Shown here: in pieces, positions 43,601 to 52,300 of the stretch
How the letters are laid out: every line of letters starts with the position of its first letter
Position numbering within the stretch: the first letter of the stretch is position 1
Assembly: GCA_016719165.1 (NCBI GenBank)
Contig: JADKAJ010000003.1
Coordinates: 342,927 to 406,926 of the forward strand
Direction of reading: 5' to 3'
DNA: 64,000 nucleotides
DNA from: Chitinophagaceae bacterium
Lineage (GTDB): Bacteria; Bacteroidota; Bacteroidia; Chitinophagales; Chitinophagaceae
Notes under the pieces: generated by a model
The model's input: only the letters and a program-made list of their open reading frames with translations
Databases searched by the model: none
What the model was told of the DNA's origin: nothing
Position numbers and translations under genes: made by a program

Positions 43601-46320
43601 CCTGCAGTAGAGATGCTGCTCAGCCGGTTAGCAAAATCATATTGATAGGAAGTGGTTACTCCGTTAGCCATTGTTTTTGCGATGACCTGGTTCGCATTAT
43701 TATACTGGTAACTAACCAATACTGTATTGTTCTTTGCAATACTGCTGAGCCGGTTACGGGTATCATAACTTTTTGTGACTACGGTACTATCCGGGTAGAT
43801 GGTTGTTTGAGTTCTTCCGGAAATATTATACGTATAGTGTACAGCTCTGGTTCCAAAGTTCTCAGAACTGACCCTGTTCAATGCATCGTAGGTGAAAGTT
43901 ACAGTTCCTGCATTATTGGTAGCAGTGAGCAGCCTGCCCAGCGCATCATATATATATGTATAAACATGGCCATCGGGTAATGATTTTGAAACAACCCTGT
44001 TCAGAGAGTCGTATACAAAGTTTATGGTGCTGCCGTCAGTAATTCTCCTGGCAACGATATTGGATTTATTGTCGTAAGTATTTTCAATATACCTGCCATC
44101 CGGGTAAGTTGTCCGCCTGACCCGGTTCAGGTTATCATAGGTGTAGCCGGTAGTATTGTTATTCTGATCGGTCAGGGCTATAATATTTCCCTGTGCATCA
44201 TAAGTAGTGGTAACTGTATTCCCGTTATTATCTGTCATTGTTTTAATACGGTCAAGACTGTCGTAAGTGTAAGTGGAAGTAAAGCCATTGCGGTCCATTA
44301 CAGCAATAACATTGTTATTTTTATCATGACTGAGCGTATAAGAATTGTTCAGGGGGTCTGTTACTTTTTTTATCCTGTTGAGGCTGTCGTACACAGCTGT
44401 ATACGTGGCGCCACCGCTGTTAGTGAAGCTGGTGATATTGCTGTTTTTATCATATGTCAGGTTCAGGATTGGGCTATTTAAGTCGCTGACGGAAGTAATC
44501 CTGTTTAAAGCGTCATAACTATAATTCATTACTTGGCCGTTAGGCATATTTACAGTAGTCATATTTCCGTTCAGGTCATAATCTGCCATTAATATATTGC
44601 CTTCGGGATCGGTAATCATTTTCAACCGGTTGCGGTTGTCATAGTCAAACTTTATAATACTGCCTACAGCATTAGTGATGCTTTTCAAATTATCCATCGC
44701 ATCGTAAGTGATAAAAGTTTTACCACCTTTGGCATCAGTTATTTCCACCGGCCGGTTACTGGCGTCATATGCAGCGAGGCTTGTTTCATTGTTTTCATTG
44801 ATAAAGGAAACAGGGTTTCCTGCGTTGTCATAATTTACCTGGACATTATTATTGATGGGATCAATAATTTTTTTCAACCTGTCCAATATGTCATATTCCA
44901 GGTTACTTGTATTTCCCCTCGCATCGGTGAAAGAAAGTAAATTGCTTCTTGCATCAAATCCCAATGCCGCTGTATAACCGTTTGGTCCCGTAACGTTTAT
45001 TGGGTTTCCATATGTATCATAGCTATATGTAAAGGTATTACCCTTGGGATCGGTACTGCTGATGATATCACCGTTAGCAGCATAGGTTGCAGAATAAATA
45101 TGATTGCCCGGTTCCACCAATTGTATAAGATTGCCTTTGATATCGTAGGTCATTGAAGTGGTGAATCCTTTCTCATCGGTAAAGCTGGCTACTTTGTTAT
45201 AATCTGTAGTATACGTATAAGTGACAGTATTATTCATGGCATTAGTTATGGTCAGCATATTTCCCCTATTGTCATAGGTAAAAGTGGTGATATTCCCTTT
45301 TGCATCTGTGTCCTTTATTTTGTTGCCGGCAGCATCAAATTCGAATTTGCTATTGAACCCGCAACAGTTTCCGGAGATACCGCTTAGCCATTTTTTATCT
45401 TCCTGTTTTTTGAATTCGTATTTGGTTACCTGGTTGTTTCCGGTTTCCAGGTAATCTGTAACCATAGTGGTAAGGGTGGCAGTATCAAATGAAAAACTGA
45501 TTCTTTTGTTACAGCCTATCAACTCGCTGATGGCAAAATTGTTGAAGTAAATTATGTCTACTTTATTATTGTTCTTGTCGGTAACAGCTTTCATCGGCCC
45601 ATTAACGAGGTAAGCATACTTATAGGAATTGTTCAGCGGGTCTTTAACCTGTGTAAGGTTACCTGCTCCGTCGTATGTATAAGTATAAATGCGGGTTGGG
45701 GCGGTCATGGCATCAGTAACCGTACTCAGTTTTCCGTTGGTATAAGCCAGTGAGATAGTTTGCCCGGCACCATTCACCAGTGAAGTGAGTAAGGTATCGG
45801 TATAGCTGAAATTGATAAAGTTACCATTTGGTTCTTCCATACGGGTAACCCGCTTATGGGTACTATTATCAAAAAAGAGTAGCGTTCCGTCTGATTCAGC
45901 AATACGATACTTGCCGGATTGGTATTCGGTTAGTGTAGTGAAGAATCCTCTCGGTGTAAGGTATGCACCTCCACCTGCTGAAGCGTAAATATCCTCTCTT
46001 CCGTCACTCCACACGATGACCTTTGCTCCCTCTGTATCATTTCTGTATTTGATATTGTAATTAAAATTCCAGCCATTACCATAACCTTCATTTTGTTGAT
46101 AATTGAAGCTGTTATAATGAAATGTAATGTTCAACGAAAATTCCCTCGCCGGAATATACAGGTCATTGCGGGTAAAGTAGAGGTTGCCCGTCAACGTATT
46201 CACCTGTAAACCCATCGGCCCGGTTTTATTAGGTATATTGATATTTTGTGCTGATAGCTCAACCGTTAATAACAGCATTGCGGCCAGCAGGATTTTATAA
46301 TTAGTGATTATACTTTTCAT
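40606..46320 (-). CDS. Giant RHS/YD-repeat surface protein with C-terminal DUF7619-like and Ig domains
   Basis: 1904 residues from ATG 46320; an ATG at 46347 would add nine. Signal peptide, then a DUF6531-like opening (LQVNTLTGNLYFTRNDLYIP), then roughly 900 residues of YD repeats (for example YDNRGNMLTI, YDALNRITSV) that would build a hollow shell. The RHS core-associated end FSQRDLIGYADGMGMYQYVH lies near residue 1180, followed by GLE. Unlike polymorphic toxins it then continues with a helical segment (about 1215-1450), a DUF7619-like domain (about 1470-1655), Ig-like domains and a terminal TWEG...W-NPANWS domain. No toxin or T9SS domain is recognised. Confidence 0.88.
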   Translation of the reverse strand: MKSIITNYKILLAAMLLLTVELSAQNINIPNKTGPMGLQVNTLTGNLYFTRNDLYIPAREFSLNITFHYNSFNYQQNEGYGNGWNFNYNIKYRNDTEGAKVIVWSDGREDIYASAGGGAYLTPRGFFTTLTEYQSGKYRIAESDGTLLFFDNSTHKRVTRMEEPNGNFINFSYTDTLLTSLVNGAGQTISLAYTNGKLSTVTDAMTAPTRIYTYTYDGAGNLTQVKDPLNNSYKYAYLVNGPMKAVTDKNNNKVDIIYFNNFAISELIGCNKRISFSFDTATLTTMVTDYLETGNNQVTKYEFKKQEDKKWLSGISGNCCGFNSKFEFDAAGNKIKDTDAKGNITTFTYDNRGNMLTITNAMNNTVTYTYTTDYNKVASFTDEKGFTTSMTYDIKGNLIQLVEPGNHIYSATYAANGDIISSTDPKGNTFTYSYDTYGNPINVTGPNGYTAALGFDARSNLLSFTDARGNTSNLEYDILDRLKKIIDPINNNVQVNYDNAGNPVSFINENNETSLAAYDASNRPVEITDAKGGKTFITYDAMDNLKSITNAVGSIIKFDYDNRNRLKMITDPEGNILMADYDLNGNMTTVNMPNGQVMNYSYDALNRITSVSDLNSPILNLTYDKNSNITSFTNSGGATYTAVYDSLNRIKKVTDPLNNSYTLSHDKNNNVIAVMDRNGFTSTYTYDSLDRIKTMTDNNGNTVTTTYDAQGNIIALTDQNNNTTGYTYDNLNRVRRTTYPDGRYIENTYDNKSNIVARRITDGSTINFVYDSLNRVVSKSLPDGHVYTYIYDALGRLLTATNNAGTVTFTYDALNRVSSENFGTRAVHYTYNISGRTQTTIYPDSTVVTKSYDTRNRLSSIAKNNTVLVSYQYNNANQVIAKTMANGVTTSYQYDFANRLSSISTAGGSIQNNYFTYNNEQQKTSINRLNDPAKSEQFTFDNGRRLTNYKRGVIGGSPVIENIYNYDALGNRTAANQNGINTTYTGNNLNQLTNSNNGTQNINFTYDNNGNLTYDGQFFKFYDAEKRLLKDSSSPVNIITYQYDALNRRTRKNINGTTRNYTFSGITPIEERDNAGNTILNKTIYAGWLRPVVNEKDNNQYFYHQNELNSIEAITNQQGRLIEKYDYDVYGKMNIYDSLNNPLPGSIAGNRFGFTGQEYDSATGMYKFFFREYNPETGLFSQRDLIGYADGMGMYQYVHNNPANGVDVLGLEDCPENKEQNDFNNSVKSVEFVAGWENFLFSAYEVLHNEINQYNQNKALEELNQLQKEWAWYKAKSMMKGGKEGAKNLNKANKILEQMKNVKVPDGSKIAKVANGLDKVGKGLNVLDLVIKGHSFGEAINNYNNGTIDGAELSLSGGNLAQSALNFTGIGSAYSFADFLQQQATGKSMNEWSAEYGQTFGENDVDQNMDEELMEFHRKNGTLKKFLKFYHKTNSKEIRKRRADCPQNNNGGTQKPAGPSYDPNSTTEAIASWDPNEIIGPDGAPDKSWVSINDRLPYTVTYENDISASAPAKYVKVVVPVHEKIDAATFQLGSFGFNSLTFTVPPATASYYQRLDCRDSLGLFVDVIAGYDVVNNHAFWEFQSIDPVTLLAPADPLKGFLLLQDSTNQTYGHGFVNFSIKPVTTAQTLDTVLASAEIIFDSNEIIPTNIEKNTIDALPPVSSINNLPASTVNTEITITYTGSDDINGSGVKGYSIFVSDNGGAPELYISNFRGADTTFIGVAEHTYKFHVTATDSTGNIESLRLVDSIIVLSGEHIICPNGNVSFDSKLSGAAYQWQVDTGSGFVDISDGGVYSGTSTSILAITNAPSSMYGYQYRCLVNGNIYSTIFLLKFGMTWEGTISNVWENPANWSCNSLPDANTDVIVNGGKSNYPQINSNVTIRTLRMNHGSTGNVNAGFTLTILK

Positions 46321-46358
46321 ATACCGGTTTGAAAGTGTACGATTCATTTTCCTGTCTT

Positions 46359-49300
46359 TTACTTGAGAGTGAAGTTGATGTAGGTATGCCCCGGTGTATT
46401 CGGGGGTGTCTTCCCATACACTGTTATCGTTCCGCTGGCACCTGCCCTGATGATGCCCGGCGGGCCACCGGGTTCTGTTAATTCCAGGTGCAATGAATTG
46501 GCACCATTTGCCAGACCTGCCTGTGTCATGGCCATCAGTACATCTTTATCATTATATAGTGTTCTTGTTTGTGCCGGTACATCAAAATTGGCTGGGTTGC
46601 TGTAGCTGATCTGGATTACAAAGGGCCAGCCTACAAATACTTTTTCGGGAACAGTTACTTCAGTTACAAGCAGCGAATTCAATCCCCCGGGTGTACCGGG
46701 ATCACAACCAGGCTGGTTGCCGCTGCCAGTTTGCCCGGTGTTGTTGCCACCTCCGGTGAGGATGCCACCATTATTACCAGTGTTTATAGTGAACCCGCCC
46801 GGTAATGTTGCTACTGAAGAATCAGTTTTTATCAGTGATATATCATAAAGTCCCAATGGTTTGCCCTGCAAATTGAACGTAGCAAATACGGCAGTGCTGT
46901 TGATGAAGTAAACTACGGACGAATAAATAACAGTACCTCCGTTATTCAATCTTGCCACCATATTATTGTTAAACAATGAGCCGCTGAGTTTTACCGTTAC
47001 GTTTCCGATATTACCACCCGAGTTTGACTGCACATTGAGAATAGCAAACGGAAGTTTTACTGCCTGCAGCGTGATATTTTGTACCACCGGGTTGGGAGAT
47101 GTACAACGTATAGCGATATAATAAACCGAATCTGTCACCGATGTCATCACAATCTGCTGGTTGCCATAGTTAGCCGTACCAAACCGGTAATCAAAGCTGG
47201 CAGGAGATGGCACATAGCCAAGGCCTATGTACATTTCGTTCTTCATGGTTAGCGAATCGTTTGACTTCAGCGTAACGAGAATGGTGGAACCGCTCAACGA
47301 GTCGGGTATCACTAATTTGTAATACCTGCCTGTGTTGTGTATGGTGTTATTTTCTGTATTATTCAGTTTTAACTCTTTTGCTTTTACATAAATACTTCCT
47401 GCTGCTATCCCGGTATTGTTATTCTTGTCAGTTTCGTTCATATTATTGAGCAGGTCTGTTTTTACCAGCACATTATAGTGTCCTTCAATTAAACTGCTTA
47501 CTATTGGTTGCATGCTGATAGTATCCCTGTCAAGGGGTGGCATATTGATAGTCTTATTCTTTATGCCTATTAGCACAGCTGTTGAATCAAGGATTGTATT
47601 ATTTGAAAGATAAATTCCGTCTGAGGAAACACCTGTTGCTGTATTGGCCGACAGGTTGGCAATAACCCATTTAGCCGTATCAATACTGTAGCCAAGGATA
47701 ACAGTGTCAGGTCTCATTATATTTTCTACAGTCAAATCCACCGGCTGAGGAGTATACACGGTTATATAACTAAAGGCAAGATTATTCGTATCGTTTACTT
47801 CATAAACGATATTGGATGCATCAGTTTGTGCTATCAGGATATAATTGCCCGGGAGTGTATTACTATTGAGTGTAAAGTTCTGCGTATCATATATCCATTG
47901 TCCCGGTTGTAATACAGCAGATATATTTTTCGCTGCTAGTTGTATATCACCACTGTTGCCTGGTATAAAATCTCCGGAGAGCCAGATTTTGTTGCCCCAG
48001 TTATTGGGATAAGTAGGTCCCGCACCGGTATTGGTCACTTTGTATACTACTGTCATAGGTTGGCCTGCAGCAGCTAAAGCAGGTGCTGTAATGATAGTAT
48101 CTGTCAGGTCCGGAAGCAGCGGCTGTATGACATGTATTTTTTTGGCAGCACCGTTGACACCCCGGATAAAGTTGCTGTTGTTATTGATTACTTTCTCTGC
48201 AATAATCAGGTTACTGTGATTTGTTTTGATATACACATAATAATCACCGGTGGGAATATTAGGAGGTATAGCGTTTTGAGTTTCTGTATAACTCAGGTTG
48301 CGTTCTAGTCTTGTATAAATGGGAAACTGGCTGCCTAATACATCGTTATTGTTTTCGATAGAATCGGGTGAGAAGTAAACAGCGTCCTGCAAGTATTGAT
48401 AATAGATGAGACCGGGATTATAGCCTGTATTCTTCACTGCCCAACTAGTAGTAAATGGCCTTGCCACAGTGACGGTATCCGGACTGGATGCACTTGTCAC
48501 AATATGATCAACCAGCGGGTTTACCAGCACTTTTGCACCAGAGCCTGAAACGTTGTTATTACTATTGCTTGCTTCATACACATTGCCATTGGCATTTGTT
48601 TTTACATAGAAAAAGGCTGTGGAAGAAAGCGTTTGAGGAAAGCAGGTATTGATTTCCCAGCTGAATTGCATACTTACATTGAACGAATCAGTGTAACTGC
48701 CACCGGATGTTACTATTTTAGTATGCTCTCTTTTTGCAACAAAATAACTGGTTGCCGGATTGTAGGTGGCACTGCAACTAATGAATATACTGTCTGTCCA
48801 GTTGCCATAAGTACTGCCGGGGCCATTATTGGTTACGGTATATTTTATTTTCGTGTTGTAAATAGTGAAGAGTGAATCAGCTAATGGAACGGATGTTACA
48901 ACCAGGTCGGCAGGTGTTGGATTCAGCACATTGGTGACTGCCGGTGCGCTGATGTTATTACTGTAACTGGTTTCCCTGAAAGTGCTGTCGAAGTTAGTAT
49001 GCACATAGAAATACCTGTTCCCGGAAGCTGAGGGTGGAATAGTGTAGTTTATTGAATGCGGTACAGCTATACCGGCAGGTAAATTTTCTGTGAATGTCTG
49101 CGTACTGATAAGCTGAGCTGAACCATCAAATACTGCTGAACTGCTGATATAGATTTTGTCGTAGCGAACAGCATTGAATACAGATCCGGGTCCATTATTC
49201 AACACATTGTAGTTTATAGTTAATGACTGTCCGGCATTGGCGGTGGAAGGAATATTTACTGATACTGTTGCATCCGGTCGTTGAACAGTAATTGGCAGTG

Positions 49301-52300
49301 TACTTCGTCTTATTTGCGGGGTACCGGGATATTCAAATACCGTTTGTGCAGCATTGGCTCTGACATAAACATAGTAGTTCCCGGGCTGCAAGTTAGCAGG
49401 TATAGCGAAGTTTAATTCCCCCGGGTGATTGGAACCGGGCTTTATTACATTAAATGTGTTGATGTTTTCAGTTGCAGGATCGGTCCCGGGTTGTACACAT
49501 TTTAAATAAAGTGCATAATCTGCGCCAACTCCACTGTTAAATACTCCTTGTGTTTTCTCTCCAATAAGTATTTCGTTTCCGTTTAGGCCATTGGAGTCGG
49601 TACTAAGGTATACCCGGTCTATCCAATAGCTGGAACCATAACCAGCACTGTCTGTCAGCTGAAGCCAATTTATTTGGCATGAACCAGTAAGCCTGTAATA
49701 GTGGCCCTTATTTTTCTCCAGGTTATCACTGAACCCGGTGTTGAGTATATTCCAATTCACACCGAGTGGTTGTGTTGTGCTTGCTGAAGTTACCGGTACA
49801 GTTAAAGTATTAATGGTGAGTTGCGGGGTCGGGGTAAGGAATACCTGCAGTTGCTTATTATTGATATTATTGTTGGCCAAAGCACCTTCATATAAACTGG
49901 TGGTATTATTCGCATGCACATAAATAAACCATTGCCCAGAAATAAAATTGGGAATTACTACCTCGACTGATTTGGTATAGGAGCTGTCAGCCAGTAATTG
50001 TGTGTTAGTTGAAAAATTGGCATCCGGTGCATTGGGATAATAAGTTCCGTTTGTCTTTGGGACTTTTAGAGGGATTGCATTATTAATATTAAAAATGGGG
50101 CTTTGAGAAATATAAAGTTTATCTGTCCAGGTGCTGCCGGTTGGTGTAAATACGCCATAGTTTTTTACTTTGTATGTTACATTGATAGTGCTTCCTGAGA
50201 AAACAGAAGCAGGAGTAAATACAGTATCTACCCGCAGGTCAGGAGTGGGTGAAAGTGTTACATTGACCGGTTGCGGCGCTTTGGCTGTATCATTCAGAAC
50301 AGTCATTTGTAGTAATGAACTATTAGCCGGGAAATTAGTAATAACATAAACATATAAGGGTTGGCTATAGTTAAGCGGCAAAGTGAAATTGATAGAATTG
50401 TCATAATGCTGACCACTGTCAAGGGCTGTAATATTATTGCGGGTGCCTATCAGTAATGGTCGTACAGGGAATTCAATCTGAGACCAGGCATTAGGAGCAG
50501 TATTTGGCGGTATGCTAAAATTAGGTATGGTATCAAATGAAAGGAATACGGCGTCGGTCCAGCCCTGGTTGGTGGCCGTATTCCCCGGCCCGGCGTTGCT
50601 GACCCTCCAATTGATGGTAATGTTTTGCCCCGAAAAAGCGGAAGCAGGCGCCTGCACATTGCTTACAAAAAGATCGGGTAACTTCTTAAGCCTGAAATGT
50701 TGAATGGGACCGTCGGTTTGGAGGCAGGCATTTTTAGAAATAATTCTCCATTTATACGCTTTAAAATATTCCAAAGCACCTTGAGGTAAGATATAAGATA
50801 CAGTAGTGATATTAGCTGCATAAGGAGTGGATGGTTGTGCGGTAGCTGAATCCCATATATATAAATCATATGTCAATGCATTGTTGCCGGGCAACCAGGA
50901 AAGATTTAATGGCAGTGTTTGATCTGTTGCACCATCAGCCGGCAGCATGTTAGCAACAGCTCCCGGAGTAACAGCCGTAATTACATTAACCACTAACGAG
51001 TCATTGGCTGTTGCTGCACCACAGGGTCCTTCGGCAGAAACAATTAAAGTATATGCACCTGCTCCGCCCCAGGTAATATTTACAGTATCTGCAGTGGGGG
51101 CATAAGTTGTACCATCAGATAAGCGCCAACTATATGTCAACCCATTTACTTTATTAATCCGGTATGTAGCCGATTGACCGGGGCAAACAAACTGAGGTCC
51201 TGAAATAGTGGTAAGCTCAGTAACTCTTACACAAAATGTCCGGTTAACAGAAGTAGCGGCCACGTAATTTGTATCACCATTTTGAATAGCAGTAACACTT
51301 ACAGTACCCAGCCCGGTAAAGGTCAACTGGTTTCCTGCCAGTGCAGCAGGGCCTGATAGTAAAGAATAGCTAACAGGCAAGACAGAACTTGCAGTTGCAT
51401 TCAGAACAAATGCAGCAGACCCCAACACCTGGTCAGCAATTGGAGGGAAGCTAATGGTCTGAGAGGCTTTATTAATAACTATATTCTGAAATACGATGGT
51501 AGCAGTATCATAAATATCATCACCTTCTTGTATAGCCCTTATGGTGGCTGTACCGGTAGTTGTTATCGTGTAAGTACTTCCTGATAAAGTCCCCGGACCG
51601 CTGATCAGTGCCAGGGATACCGGGATCCCTGATGTGGCTGTTGCAACGACAGTAAAAGCGGAATCGCCATAAGTTTTATTTGGTATAGCCGGAAAATTAA
51701 TAGTTTGCGGAATGGAATTCGCTGCAAACACAAATGAATTGGATGCAGGACCGTCACCGCAGAGATTAAAATATTTCACCACATAAGTACCTGCAAGAGC
51801 AGCATAATAAGATGAAGTAGCAGCACCACTGATCAGTGTGTCATTCCGGTACCAATGGAAACCAGTTGCATATTGATTGGCGTCAGGAGTTGTTGCATAT
51901 AACCAGCGACCAACTTTGGTTACCACCGGTGCTGAGGTTGGGGCTGGCTGGCTGACAGTAATTTGAAGGTTTGCTGAAGGCCCGCTACCACATTGATTAG
52001 CCGTATATGCAGCGATAGTATGAATACCCGGTGATATCCATGTTACATAGGCAGTATCCTGGTTGGTAGTAAATGTGCCACCACCGCTTAATAACCAGGT
52101 ATAAGTTACGCCAGCTTCTTTCTGGCTGACATAGTATTTGTGAATACCGCTGTTTATACAGCCGGGATTGGAGCCAATAACTGTGAATCCGCCACCGGGT
52201 ATCGTTAGTACTGATAATGGAAGGGTATTGACGCTTGTGTCCGGAGGTGAATTACCAATTACTCTGATGCGGTATAAGTTTGACAAAGGAGTATTGTAAG

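Noticed and set aside
43558..43980. Open frame of 140 codons antisense to the RHS gene
   Set aside because: It follows the periodicity of the YD repeats on the other strand.
40606..46320. Contact-dependent toxin with immunity gene
   Set aside because: No toxin fold is recognised after the RHS core, and the next gene is a LytTR regulator.
46320..46361. The two giant genes being one gene split by a frameshift
   Set aside because: The second has its own start and a good signal peptide, and the first ends in a normal stop after a complete domain.
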